A stretch of 52,112 nucleotides of DNA, from positions 1 through 52,112 of the IMG/VR virus record IMGVR_UViG_3300035232_001590; one strand, given 5' to 3'. Each line of letters begins with the position of its first letter. Within the stretch, counting starts at the first letter, position 1. The notes beneath the pieces are model-generated. The model ran no database searches, was not told the origin of the DNA, and worked only from the letters and a program-made list of their open reading frames with translations. Both the position numbers and the translations under genes were made by a program. Below, piece by piece: positions 41,104-49,704 of this stretch. Origin of the DNA: a virus.

Positions 41104-41776
41104 TTAGAGATTTATTTACTGGGTTTTTTTTCCAGTTTTCGGAATACTGATCTGGGTTAGAGTATGCGTATATAATTCTCACATTACCCTCTGGATCGTT
41201 TCCATTCACAGCCGAATGCCAAATAGAGACATCAAAAAGAGTTATAACATCATCAGAAGAATCAATTGTAAATTTACCAAATTGCTGGTTGATATTAGCG
41301 TCTGTTTCTTCGTGTTCAAAAAAACGAATATGACTCCCTGGTAAAACATGCAGGCAAGCCTCTGGCTCTTTAAATAAAGGATAATAAATTAATTTTAATG
41401 AAGGCGGTATCGCACCAATGTTTTGACCGTTTCTATAGTAACTGTCTCTATGCCAATCCATGTATGAGCTTGCTGGGAATGCTCTTCTCATTTGAATATG
41501 ACTTAAGTGCATTTTTTTGTAGTTCGATGCTTCGTAAACTTTTTGAGGTATATCATTATCAAAAAGAACATCGACAAAAGATTTGTCGTATTCAAAGACA
41601 CTTGGTCTAAGATCTTCGGAGTTTTGATATTTTGATTTCCATTCAAAACCACTCCCTTCAAAGTTTGAATCTTTAGCCTGCTGAACCTTGTCAAGCATTC
41701 TTTTTTTATTATCAGAATCTTTCAATTCAAACTGACAAAAACCTTTTCTAAAAAATTCTTCAGGTAAACTGCTCAT
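41075..41776 (-). CDS. PhyH-type Fe(II)/2-oxoglutarate dioxygenase
   Basis: 233 residues. His109-x-Asp111 (YMDWHRDSYY), His187 (SIWHSAVNG) and Arg200 (VRIIYAYS) are the ligands of a phytanoyl-CoA-dioxygenase-like enzyme, and CLHVLPGSH is the family's middle signature. It should hydroxylate a small molecule or glycan group. It is the first gene of the long glycan operon and its ATG lies 5 bases from a -10 box, so its message is probably leaderless. A Gfo/Idh-type gene follows. Confidence 0.88.
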   Translation of the reverse strand: MSSLPEEFFRKGFCQFELKDSDNKKRMLDKVQQAKDSNFEGSGFEWKSKYQNSEDLRPSVFEYDKSFVDVLFDNDIPQKVYEASNYKKMHLSHIQMRRAFPASSYMDWHRDSYYRNGQNIGAIPPSLKLIYYPLFKEPEACLHVLPGSHIRFFEHEETDANINQQFGKFTIDSSDDVITLFDVSIWHSAVNGNDPEGNVRIIYAYSNPDQYSENWKKNPVNKSLNDYYEEKFN

Positions 41777-41781
41777 AATAT

Positions 41782-41809
41782 ATTATAAAAACATAAAGTT
41801 TAAAATCAA
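41782..41809 (-). promoter_or_regulatory. Sigma70-like promoter for the long glycan operon, leaderless
   Basis: Minus strand TTGATT (41809-41804), 16-base spacer, TATAAT (41787-41782), then 5 bases to ATG 41776. The -35 overlaps the end of the upstream glycosyltransferase gene. Confidence 0.62.
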
Positions 41810-42705
41810 CCAAGATTAGATTTTATAAAATTCAAGTAATCGTTATAGACTTCTGATATGGATTTTACAGAAACTTTCTCAGAGTAAGAAAAAAGTTTTT
41901 TAGAGACCTTCTCTATTTTTTCTAAAAGATCTGGTTTGGAATCGAATAACTCCCCTCCATCATTTATTATTTCTGGAGTGCCCCCACTGTTTAAACCAAT
42001 TGCTGGAAGACCGCATGACATTGCTTCCAATAGGGAATTTGAGCAACATTCATATTTGCTGGCTGTAATGAAAATATCATGATTGACTAATTCTCTTGAT
42101 AACCCGTTGGAATCAAGCGGATCAAGCTTTCTTATGTTTTTAAAATTTATGCCTGGATCATTGCCAATATAAGTAAAACTATATTTTGAGAAATTTAAAT
42201 TGTAATCCAAGTATTCATAATAGTCAAAACCCTTGTTTTTATTTATAGACCAAGAAGTGCAAACGAGCCTAGTTTTTCTGCAATAAGATTTGTTTTTAGA
42301 AGGTTTAAATATATTACAATTTGGAGCATTTGTTATTACCTCATGAGGTTTTTTAATATTAAATCCTACTTTTTTGTACTCATCTAGAGCCCATTTTGTT
42401 TGAAATATAGTACAGTCAGCTAACCCGTTAACGTACAAACTTATATCTTGCCTCGAATCATCTGGATGATTATATAGCTTGTACAGCCCATCCATCCTGT
42501 GTACAAACAACTTGTCTGGGTAAAGCTGTTTTAATTTTATTACCTTTTCAGCTTCTTGGTGAGCATTGAATAAAATAACATTTGAATCTTCTGGGTTTTC
42601 TGAATATATGTTAGCATTAACAAATTGATCTCGTAAGGCTTTTAGAAATTGATTGCCTCCTCCATGAGCAGCATTAACAAATGGATATAGGATACTAACT
42701 TTCAT
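41806..42705 (-). CDS. Glycosyltransferase family 4
   Basis: 299 residues from ATG 42705 (MKVSILYPFVNAAHGGGNQF), the normal GT4 opening; an earlier ATG at 42729 would add eight residues and more overlap. TSWSINKNKGFDYYEYL and KYECCSNSLLEAMSCGLPAIGLNSGGTPEII hold the donor-binding E-x7-E motif. It is a GT-B retaining glycosyltransferase, cytoplasmic or membrane-associated, acting on the glycan. Sugar unknown. Confidence 0.9.
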   Translation of the reverse strand: MKVSILYPFVNAAHGGGNQFLKALRDQFVNANIYSENPEDSNVILFNAHQEAEKVIKLKQLYPDKLFVHRMDGLYKLYNHPDDSRQDISLYVNGLADCTIFQTKWALDEYKKVGFNIKKPHEVITNAPNCNIFKPSKNKSYCRKTRLVCTSWSINKNKGFDYYEYLDYNLNFSKYSFTYIGNDPGINFKNIRKLDPLDSNGLSRELVNHDIFITASKYECCSNSLLEAMSCGLPAIGLNSGGTPEIINDGGELFDSKPDLLEKIEKVSKKLFSYSEKVSVKSISEVYNDYLNFIKSNLG

Positions 42706-43594
42706 TAAACATTTTATGAAAAGATTCAAACCCTTTGGGGATTAAATAATCTTGAACTATTGTGGATCCATGCTCGACATCTGGAGAAGCTGACTCGAAG
42801 TCTGGAAAAGTATAAATTGAGCTTTTGTTTAAAAAAATTTTAGCACACCCAACATCTGTTGATATAATTGGCGTTTTGGTTATACAACTTTCTGGTATAG
42901 ATTGAGGACCACCTTCGTTTCTAGACGAAACAACATATAAATCCAAACTGTTATACATTTTATTTACAAAATCAAAATCAGGTTTTTCGAAATAAGTAAA
43001 AGGTATGTTCTTTGACTCAAGCCTAGATATTATATACTGCCTTCTCCATCCACCAAGTAAAACATGAGTATTTTTGTTTTTATTGTAGATCGACTCTACA
43101 ATATCACAAAATTGATCTGGACCTTTTTCTAATTTAGGCGAAATTAAATCGTGACCTTCAGTATCTCTTTGGAAAGAACCTACAATGTATTTATCAACAG
43201 GAAGGTTCAACTCTTCTCTGCATTTTTTTTTATCCAAATTTTTCCATATTTCTTGATTAACCCAAAAAGGAATCGTGCTTATGGGTTTTTCAGTATGGTC
43301 TTTTAAGAATTCTTTAGTAGAATCGCATATTGTATGAATAGATGTTGCGAAAAAATTTATTAATTCAAAATTCTGTTTATCAAATTTACTAGGAACTATA
43401 TGATAAATAGAAAAAATAGATTTCTTTCCTTTTAGCTTTTCATAATCTTGAAACATCCATGGAGATATAACCCAAACAGTATCAGCTTCTTCAATAAAAG
43501 AGACACAAATATCTTTATTGTTTTCTATAAACTCTGATCTAATTCTGTCGCAGATCCAATCTTCCCCAGGATTATTTATAAAAATCTTCATCAA
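42695..43594 (-). CDS. Glycosyltransferase, GT-B (GT4-like)
   Basis: 299 residues. GSFQRDTEGHDLISPKLEKGPD and LLGGWRRQYIISRLE form the linker and second half; VVSSRNEGGPQSIPESCITKTPIISTDVG is the acceptor/donor motif with the first Glu retained. The N-terminal half is short. Both ends overlap neighbouring glycosyltransferase genes. It probably extends the same glycan; donor unknown. Confidence 0.85.
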   Translation of the reverse strand: MMKIFINNPGEDWICDRIRSEFIENNKDICVSFIEEADTVWVISPWMFQDYEKLKGKKSIFSIYHIVPSKFDKQNFELINFFATSIHTICDSTKEFLKDHTEKPISTIPFWVNQEIWKNLDKKKCREELNLPVDKYIVGSFQRDTEGHDLISPKLEKGPDQFCDIVESIYNKNKNTHVLLGGWRRQYIISRLESKNIPFTYFEKPDFDFVNKMYNSLDLYVVSSRNEGGPQSIPESCITKTPIISTDVGCAKIFLNKSSIYTFPDFESASPDVEHGSTIVQDYLIPKGFESFHKMFNES

Positions 43595-44502
43595 TATGTA
43601 AAAAGCTCAGAATATTGCTTTGATGCTGTAGATATTCTCAGATCATTTCTCGTTTCTATTGGTCCTATCTCTAAGCATTTTAAAATCCCAGATATTATAG
43701 TTTCAATATCAACTTTAGGTGGGTTATATAAATCGACTTTTTCTCCGTACTTGTAGTCTTCTTCAAGTTGTAGGACAATTCCATCACCTTTCACCAACTC
43801 TGGAGTTCCTCCATTATGACTACATATGACAGGAAGTTTACAAGCTAAAGCCTCAACTACAGAGTTTGGACAACAATCAAGCCATGATATATGTATCATA
43901 GCATCAGCCATTTTGTAATACATAGGCAAGTCTGAGGGGGGAATCATTGGCAAGGTGAACACATTCTTCATATCAACGTTTCTGTATCCACCTAATATTA
44001 CAAGAGCGATATTTTTTAGTCTTTTATCCTTGAAGGCTTCTATGCATTCTTCGATTCTTTTGTGTCTCCTCCATTTTGAAGATGCTATGATAACTTTGTC
44101 GAAGCCTTCTGGTTTATCTATACTCTCATCGTTGTCAAAAAATAAATCTTGTACCCCATTGTAAATAATCTTATTAGGTTTTTCTTTATCGGTAAAAGCT
44201 TCGTAAACTTTCTTAGCATACTCTGATTGAAATACTATACGATCAAATTTATTGTAACATTCAAATATAGGTTGATTAAGAGTATCTGTATCTCCCAAAG
44301 TATTACCTGAATCTAAATACAAACCATCTAACCTAAGAATGTTATTAGCTCCTTCTTTATGCTCACCTGTAGTTATCGATAATCTATTTTTTGAGTTTAA
44401 ATCAAAAATATAATTTTGTTTTTCTAATTCAATTTTTAATCTATTTGAAAAGATAGAAGGACCATCGGTGTTAGAATAATTGTTTATAAAAAAATCACTC
44501 AT
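43591..44502 (-). CDS. Glycosyltransferase family 4
   Basis: 303 residues. ASSKWRRHKRIEECIEAF (GT4 linker, K-R loop for the phosphates) and ISWLDCCPNSVVEALACKLPVICSHNGGTPELV (E-x7-E-like) are clear. Start and stop overlap the neighbours by 8 and 4 bases. It is a typical retaining glycosyltransferase of a polysaccharide operon. Sugar unknown. Confidence 0.92.
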   Translation of the reverse strand: MSDFFINNYSNTDGPSIFSNRLKIELEKQNYIFDLNSKNRLSITTGEHKEGANNILRLDGLYLDSGNTLGDTDTLNQPIFECYNKFDRIVFQSEYAKKVYEAFTDKEKPNKIIYNGVQDLFFDNDESIDKPEGFDKVIIASSKWRRHKRIEECIEAFKDKRLKNIALVILGGYRNVDMKNVFTLPMIPPSDLPMYYKMADAMIHISWLDCCPNSVVEALACKLPVICSHNGGTPELVKGDGIVLQLEEDYKYGEKVDLYNPPKVDIETIISGILKCLEIGPIETRNDLRISTASKQYSELFTY

Positions 44503-45229
44503 TTAAATATCCCCTCGATCTAATATAATGTTCATTGTATAACTGGTTTTTCCTGTACTCAGAAGATTCGTCTGGATTTAGATCACCATTGTATATGTAA
44601 TGTATTTTGTCTATAAATTTAGTTTTCCCCTTTCTTTTTATTATGTTATGAAGTATTGGCAGCATTAATGCCTGATCATAGCAAGCTTTAAAGTAATTTC
44701 CATCTTCTCCTTTAAAGTTAGATTTTGGTATGTCTTTGTAGTCAGAAAGCTTAAATGTTTTAAAATGACTAGAAACCCAAGGGTGAGTATATACGTCTGC
44801 ATTATCCGCAAGAGGGGCAGAAAAACTAACACCAACTCCCTTTAACTCGTTGTTCGTCCAGACACAATCAAAACCCAAATCATATTGATTTTTAATATTA
44901 CTAAAACAGTCATTTCCCCATAGTTGGTCATCGCAATCTATTATTCCAATAATTGTATCATTTTTTTCTTTAGAAAAATCGCAAGTATCTAAAAATCTAC
45001 ATATATTAAACAACCCATAAAGCCTTTTTCCATAATTGTTTTCTACTAAAAATTTATTATTCGTATCTCCGCACAACTTTTCCAATTTTAATCTAAATTT
45101 TTTTGATATTTCATCTTCAAGAAAAAAACATTCAACATTAGGAGCAAATATTTGAGAATCTATACTAGCCACTAAGTCTTTTAAATTTTTAGACTTATCT
45201 CCAGAGCAAGGAATTATTATTTTAAGCAT
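44495..45229 (-). CDS. Glycosyltransferase family 2-like
   Basis: 244 residues. MLKIIIPCSGDKSKNLKDLVASI is a GT2 start and TIIGIIDCDDQLWGNDC carries the DxD-type metal motif. The rest is shorter than usual and has FKGEDGNYFKACYDQALMLP, possibly the catalytic-base region. It overlaps the upstream gene by 13 bases. Confidence 0.82.
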   Translation of the reverse strand: MLKIIIPCSGDKSKNLKDLVASIDSQIFAPNVECFFLEDEISKKFRLKLEKLCGDTNNKFLVENNYGKRLYGLFNICRFLDTCDFSKEKNDTIIGIIDCDDQLWGNDCFSNIKNQYDLGFDCVWTNNELKGVGVSFSAPLADNADVYTHPWVSSHFKTFKLSDYKDIPKSNFKGEDGNYFKACYDQALMLPILHNIIKRKGKTKFIDKIHYIYNGDLNPDESSEYRKNQLYNEHYIRSRGYLNE

Positions 45230-46107
45230 TTCAATTTATTCCAGAAGTAATTAGGTCTAGATTTTGTAAAATCCAAAGCCTTGGTATCGCTGCCTTTCCA
45301 CCAATCTTCAGTTATGTGTTGAGAGAACTCGTTCGTGATAACTTCTAGCCCCATGTACCTGGCTTCTAATGTTATCCTTGGGCATGTGTCGTGTATGATT
45401 GGTAAAGTTATTAAGCCTTTGTAGTTGGATAAAATATTAAGCATCTCTTCGTGAGTTTTTGTTTTTATTAAATCGTATTCTAAATTATTTTTTTCTGCAT
45501 GCTTGATGCTTTGAGATATTCCCTTTGCTTCTGTATGCCACCCTCCGTTGCCATCTATTATTGCATATTTACTATTTTTATTTTTTTTTCTTAATGATTT
45601 GAACTTTAACAAAGTATCTGAAGTAAAGCAAGAAGATAAAACACTCTTTTTGATCTTTGGAAAATCGATTAAATGCTTGTCGTGTATATCCATTTGACCT
45701 TGGGACATATAAAAAATATGCTCAGCTTGAGTTCTTATTTTTTTATAGATTTCAGTTAAATGGTTACTCGAACCAGAACTAGGGCAATTGCAATCAGCCC
45801 CTCCTAAAATTTTATGAGGAATAATTCCCCTGTATTGACAGTAACCATAGTCGAACTCTATTTTAACAAAACTCTTATCTTCATCCATCATCATTTTGAT
45901 GGCGTCGAATGAGTTTTGATTAAAACTCAAAGTGTTTCCTAATACAAAAAAATCATAGCCGAAAACATCTTTTAACGAAAAATCCAATGTTGATCGAACA
46001 TCAACCCTTTGTTTTTGAGGCTCTATGATTGCATCTAAGGTCAAACTGGTTCCACCAACACCCGAAACAGAATCATCGATTAGACAGATATTTTTTTCAT
46101 TTTGCAT
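45217..46107 (-). CDS. Glycosyltransferase-like protein, GT-B type
   Basis: 296 residues. The start NICLIDDSVSGVGGTSLTLDAI with its glycine-rich turn and the end LPIIHDTCPRITLEARYMGLEVITN resemble the two halves of a GT-B enzyme, including an E-rich donor helix. Family not assigned. It is the first gene of the minus-strand glycan block; its ATG follows a run of TATATAATA repeats. Confidence 0.72.
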   Translation of the reverse strand: MQNEKNICLIDDSVSGVGGTSLTLDAIIEPQKQRVDVRSTLDFSLKDVFGYDFFVLGNTLSFNQNSFDAIKMMMDEDKSFVKIEFDYGYCQYRGIIPHKILGGADCNCPSSGSSNHLTEIYKKIRTQAEHIFYMSQGQMDIHDKHLIDFPKIKKSVLSSCFTSDTLLKFKSLRKKNKNSKYAIIDGNGGWHTEAKGISQSIKHAEKNNLEYDLIKTKTHEEMLNILSNYKGLITLPIIHDTCPRITLEARYMGLEVITNEFSQHITEDWWKGSDTKALDFTKSRPNYFWNKLKCLK

Positions 46108-46228
46108 TATATATTATATATATTATATATTATAATTAAATTTAAATGTTATATTATCAATATAATCCATAAAATATATAAATAATAAATATGCTTGAGT
46201 TTTTCTACTTTGAAGGTTAATGTAGGTC
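46108..46228. promoter_or_regulatory. Divergent promoter region between the two gene blocks
   Basis: 121 bases, almost all A+T, separating minus- and plus-strand operons. Next to ATG 46107 are repeats of TATATAATA on the minus strand, resembling those before 16172 and 9621, but no clear -35 is present. On the other side is a plus-strand promoter, listed separately. The A+T core should melt easily. Confidence 0.6.
46195..46223 (+). promoter_or_regulatory. Sigma70-like promoter for the plus-strand operon, leaderless
   Basis: TTGAGT (46195-46200), 17-base spacer, TAATGT (46218-46223), then 5 bases (AGGTC) to ATG 46229. The predicted +1 falls at or one base into the start codon. The AGGT just before the ATG is too close to serve as a ribosome binding site. 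Confidence 0.6.
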
Positions 46229-46531
46229 ATGCTAAGGAAACTAAACAAGGAGACACAAATCTTTTTTGTAACATGTGCCAACTGGGAATCCGTTGTCGCA
46301 GCATCAGATGAATCTGATGCAGCGGCTATTTCTATAGAAAAAGCTAGTTTAGAATATGGGAAAGATTTAAATTTATCACCTACTCTTTGTGTTATGAATA
46401 TAAGTAAGTCTTTCAAGGAAGTAAAGTTTTTGGATGATACGTATACTTTTTTAACACCTGATGTGTTGGCTGATGCGGGAATGCATGATCTCTCGAAGAA
46501 GTATTCGAAAATAATAGATTTGATGGATTAA
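46229..46531 (+). CDS. 100-aa hypothetical protein
   Basis: A soluble acidic protein (start MLRKLNKETQIFFVTCANWE) with an Ala/Ser/Asp-rich stretch (VVAASDESDAAAISIEKASL) and a conserved-looking end (VLADAGMHDLSKKYSKII). I recall similar proteins in marine myoviruses but no function. It opens the plus-strand operon and is followed directly by the dUTPase ATG. Its probable message is leaderless. Confidence 0.78.
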   Translation: MLRKLNKETQIFFVTCANWESVVAASDESDAAAISIEKASLEYGKDLNLSPTLCVMNISKSFKEVKFLDDTYTFLTPDVLADAGMHDLSKKYSKIIDLMD

Positions 46532-47071
46532 ATGAGGCTTAATATAAATAATTCATCTGTTTCCTACATGAGAAAAGGGGAAATAAAGACACCACAAAAC
46601 CCTGGGGATGCTGGTTATGATCTGATTGCTGCTAGTGCTCCAAAAGTGTGCGGAGATATGTATATTGAGAATTTATACAAAAATATATCTTACATAGAAT
46701 ACGATACTAATTTATCTATAGAACCAAGTCAAGATGAATTTCTAGAATATGAATTTTATTCTTTATTATTTCCAAGATCAAGCATAAGCAACTACAATCT
46801 TTCAATATGCAATTCTGTAGGTGTTATAGATTCTGGATATAGAGACACTATAAAAGTAAGATTTAAATATATTCCGCAACCAGAAAATTATTACATTATG
46901 AAGGAAGGGCAAAATTTACTTATAGGAATAGATGAGTCTAAGATATACAAAAAAGGAGACAAGATAGCTCAATTAATTTTCACAAACCACTTGCATCCAA
47001 AAATTTTCTTAAACAAAGACTTGAAAAAATCTAAAAGAAATAAAGGAGGGTTTGGAAGCACAGGACTATGA
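46532..47071 (+). CDS. dut: dUTPase
   Basis: 179 residues with all five motifs of the trimeric dUTPase: GDAGYDL (25-31), PRSSIS (81-86), GVIDSGYRD (97-105), GDKIAQLIF (142-150) and RNKGGFGSTG (169-178). It hydrolyses dUTP to dUMP and keeps uracil out of DNA, also feeding dTMP synthesis. An extra 30-40 residues lie between motifs 1 and 2 compared with the usual enzyme. In motif 3 the usual final Gly is Asp105. It begins right after the previous stop and overlaps the kinase gene by 4 bases. Confidence 0.94.
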   Translation: MRLNINNSSVSYMRKGEIKTPQNPGDAGYDLIAASAPKVCGDMYIENLYKNISYIEYDTNLSIEPSQDEFLEYEFYSLLFPRSSISNYNLSICNSVGVIDSGYRDTIKVRFKYIPQPENYYIMKEGQNLLIGIDESKIYKKGDKIAQLIFTNHLHPKIFLNKDLKKSKRNKGGFGSTGL

Positions 47072-47610
47072 TAGTAGGAATTGCAGGGTTAGCTAGGAGT
47101 GGGAAAGATTCTTTCTTTAATTTTCTTGAATATTTAAAATTAAATGAAAAACCTAACATTAGGGTAGCTTTTGCTGACGAACTCAAAAAAGAACTAGATA
47201 ACTTTTTGAGGTCGAGTTTTGGAATTGGGTCTTTCACTGAAGATGTAGAGGAGAAGAAAATAATAAGACCTATTCTTGTAGCATATGGAATGCAAAAAAG
47301 ATTAATTTCTAATGGTTTGTATTGGATAAATAAAATAGAAAAAGAAGTAAACAGAAACAGTCATGATTATAATTTATTCATAACTGATGTAAGGTTCCCC
47401 AACGAAGTTTTAAAAATAAAAGAAATGGGCGGGTTTTGTATTCATGTAGAAAGAGAGGGTAATGAACCCCCGAATTTGGAAGAAAAAGAGAATGACCCAA
47501 TTATTAAAAAAGAGAGCGATTACAATTTCAAATGGAGTGATTTCGATCAAAATCAAGATCCAGCATTAATTGTTGAAAAGTTTTTGAGGGAGAAAAATAT
47601 TTTACAATGA
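47068..47610 (+). CDS. Deoxynucleoside monophosphate kinase
   Basis: 180 residues. The P-loop GLARSGKDS (6-14) and FADELKKELDNFL, then TDVRFPNEVLKIKEMGG, match phage dNMP kinases of the T4 gp1 type. It phosphorylates dNMPs to dNDPs with ATP. It couples to dUTPase (4-base overlap) and completes a dNTP-supply group with NrdA/NrdB, dUTPase and Nudix. The nucleotide range is not readable. Confidence 0.88.
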   Translation: MIVGIAGLARSGKDSFFNFLEYLKLNEKPNIRVAFADELKKELDNFLRSSFGIGSFTEDVEEKKIIRPILVAYGMQKRLISNGLYWINKIEKEVNRNSHDYNLFITDVRFPNEVLKIKEMGGFCIHVEREGNEPPNLEEKENDPIIKKESDYNFKWSDFDQNQDPALIVEKFLREKNILQ

Positions 47611-48179
47611 ATGGGGATAGAAAGTTGATACAAAACATAAAAGACAATGTAAATGTAGATCAAAGCCTAAGAACCCTTTACGATTTATACTCTGGGGTTT
47701 ATTATAAAATAATTCACAACCATTTTCAAAACGGGAGACACGAAGAGAAGAAGCAAGAACTAATAAGCGAATGCTCTTACCACGTGTATTTTGCTGCAAT
47801 CGAATTCAAATTTGATAAAAGCATAAAATTTTCATCTTACTTGGGTTGCAAAGCTAGATGGATTTGTTTGAATTTCTTCAATAGGGAGAAAATGATAGAG
47901 CGTAATTTAAATTTAAACGACTTCAACCCTCAAAAATCTCTTGATTCATTAATACCAGGGATTATAAAATCAGAGACTTTAAATCAAATCAGAGACGAAC
48001 TTAGACAGGAAGAAGATTTAAGGGTTGCTAAAATATTCTCTATGAGATACTTTGATGCTGATGACGACAAAACTTCTTCTTGGAAAAAAATCAGTAATGA
48101 ATTAAACATGAGCATTCAAGGATGCATAAATATACATAATCGATTCATTAAAAAAATAAAAAACAAAAACATAATATAA
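47607..48179 (+). CDS. Sigma-like transcription factor (sigma-2/sigma-4 type)
   Basis: 190 residues. Residues about 45-92 (FDKSIKFSSYLGCKARWICL) resemble sigma region 2, with the aromatic-rich -10-reading helix, and 158-185 (SWKKISNELNMSIQGCINIH) form a region-4 helix-turn-helix. It is short, like T4 gp55 and ECF factors. It should redirect host RNA polymerase to phage promoters late in infection. Candidate sites are the TATATTATATAA-type elements at 9621, 16175 and near 46107. It overlaps the kinase gene by 4 bases. Confidence 0.78.
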   Translation: MNGDRKLIQNIKDNVNVDQSLRTLYDLYSGVYYKIIHNHFQNGRHEEKKQELISECSYHVYFAAIEFKFDKSIKFSSYLGCKARWICLNFFNREKMIERNLNLNDFNPQKSLDSLIPGIIKSETLNQIRDELRQEEDLRVAKIFSMRYFDADDDKTSSWKKISNELNMSIQGCINIHNRFIKKIKNKNII

Positions 48180-48182
48180 ATC

Positions 48183-48584
48183 ATGGTCAATAGATATCTT
48201 GCGTTAGGTTACTTATCGTCAAACCCAGAATACAAAAAGTTTGATTCGGGTAAAGCAAAAACAACATTCTCAATAGGAATAAATTACGGAAAGGATACTA
48301 CTTGGGTTGAGGTAGAATGCTGGGATAAGGTCGCAGATAATGCAAACAATTTTCTACAAAAAGGTTCTTTAATTTTTATTGAAGGAAAAATGAAAACATC
48401 TTCATGGAAAGATAAAAACGGATTTAGTAGGAGTAAATTGATCTGTGTCTGTGATTTTTTCAAAAGCATTAAATCTAAAAACCCAAACGAAGGAGTTCAA
48501 TCTTCAAGCAAGCAGCATAATGTTTCTGAAATAATGAAAGATGATGCTGAGTTGCAAAAAGAACTTGAAGATATACCTTGGTAA
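48183..48584 (+). CDS. ssb: Single-stranded DNA-binding protein
   Basis: 133 residues. The OB-fold runs from MVNRYLALGYLSSNPEYKKF through WVEVECWDKVADNANNFLQK, IFIEGKMKTSSWKDKNGFSR and LICVCDFFKS. An acidic tail ends in LEDIPW, close to the bacterial DDIPF tip that recruits many repair proteins. The tail suggests it interacts with bacterial-type partners such as phage helicase and primase. It follows the sigma-like gene after 3 bases. Confidence 0.93.
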   Translation: MVNRYLALGYLSSNPEYKKFDSGKAKTTFSIGINYGKDTTWVEVECWDKVADNANNFLQKGSLIFIEGKMKTSSWKDKNGFSRSKLICVCDFFKSIKSKNPNEGVQSSSKQHNVSEIMKDDAELQKELEDIPW

Positions 48585-48598
48585 ATTAATATAATAAA

Positions 48599-49684
48599 AT
48601 GAATAAAATAATTCTAAAAGCACCTTTTAATTCGCTCTCTTTCGGGAATGTTTCCTATAATATAGCTAGAGAGTTATACAAAAAAGAAATAAAAACATCA
48701 ATTTTTCCGATAGGCGATCAGGTTGAGCTGTCTGCATTCGATAAAATAGATAAAGATTTTAAATCTTGGATTGAAAGTTCTATTAATAATAGACTTACCT
48801 CTATGAAGAAAGATACGCCTTGTCTATCTTTATGGCATATAAGTGGGAGCGAGTCCACCCCTTCTGCTAGAAGTTTCCTTTATTCTTTTTATGAATTAGA
48901 CAACCCAACTTTTACTGAAAAAAATACATGCGACATGCATGATAAAGTAATTTTTAGTAGTTCTCATGCTAGAAAATGTTTTGAAAGTGTCAATTGCGAA
49001 AATGTCCATTCTGTGCCATTAGGGTTTGATGAAGATTTTTTTGATACAAAAAAACAGTATTTAAATAATAAAACCCATTTTGGGATTATAGGTAAATGGG
49101 AAAAAAGAAAGCATACTGGGAAAGTTATAAAAGCTTGGGCTAAAAAATATGGAAATAACCCTGACTATCAATTAACATGCTGTGTTTTAAACCCATTCTT
49201 TAAGCAAGATCAAATGAATAATATTATAGGTCAAACCTTAGAAGGCAAGGTTTATGGTAATATAAATTTCCTTCCAAGGCTTAAGACAAACTCCGAAGTT
49301 AATGAGGTACTAAATGCTATTGATATTGACTTGTCTGGACTTAGTGGTGCAGAAGGATGGAACCTTCCAGCATTCAATGCGACTTGCTTAGGTAAGTGGA
49401 GCATAGTCATGAATTGTACTTCGCACAAAGACTGGGCCAATAATAGCAATTCTATATTAGTCGAACCTTCTGGAAAAGAATCAGCCGAAGACGGGGTGTT
49501 TTTTAATAAAAACTCGCCAATAAATCAAGGAGAGATAAACACTATTACAGAAGAAGAAATTTTAAAATCTTTTACAAAAGCAGAAGAAGTTAGCAAAGAA
49601 TACAATATTGAAGGAGCTAAATTAAAAGACGAATTTACTTATAGCAAAACTGTAGATTCTATTTTGAAAATAATCTCTATGTAG
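48599..49684 (+). CDS. Glycosyltransferase family 4
   Basis: 361 residues, with the GT4 linker (GIIGKWEKRKHTGKVIKAWAK), a phosphate-binding KRK loop and an end motif SGAEGWNLPAFNATCLGKWSIV with the first donor-binding Glu. It is separate from the other glycosyltransferase genes, within a nucleotide/SSB operon. It may add glucose or another sugar to a protein or DNA base, but the sequence does not show which. A TATAAT lies 3 bases before its ATG, without a clear -35. Confidence 0.88.
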   Translation: MNKIILKAPFNSLSFGNVSYNIARELYKKEIKTSIFPIGDQVELSAFDKIDKDFKSWIESSINNRLTSMKKDTPCLSLWHISGSESTPSARSFLYSFYELDNPTFTEKNTCDMHDKVIFSSSHARKCFESVNCENVHSVPLGFDEDFFDTKKQYLNNKTHFGIIGKWEKRKHTGKVIKAWAKKYGNNPDYQLTCCVLNPFFKQDQMNNIIGQTLEGKVYGNINFLPRLKTNSEVNEVLNAIDIDLSGLSGAEGWNLPAFNATCLGKWSIVMNCTSHKDWANNSNSILVEPSGKESAEDGVFFNKNSPINQGEINTITEEEILKSFTKAEEVSKEYNIEGAKLKDEFTYSKTVDSILKIISM

Positions 49685-49704
49685 TTTAGGTGTAACTAGT
49701 ACAG

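Noticed and set aside
46123-46416. Minus-strand frame over the divergent region and the start of the 100-aa gene
   Set aside because: It covers the promoter and lies antisense to a gene with a good promoter and tight coupling to dut.
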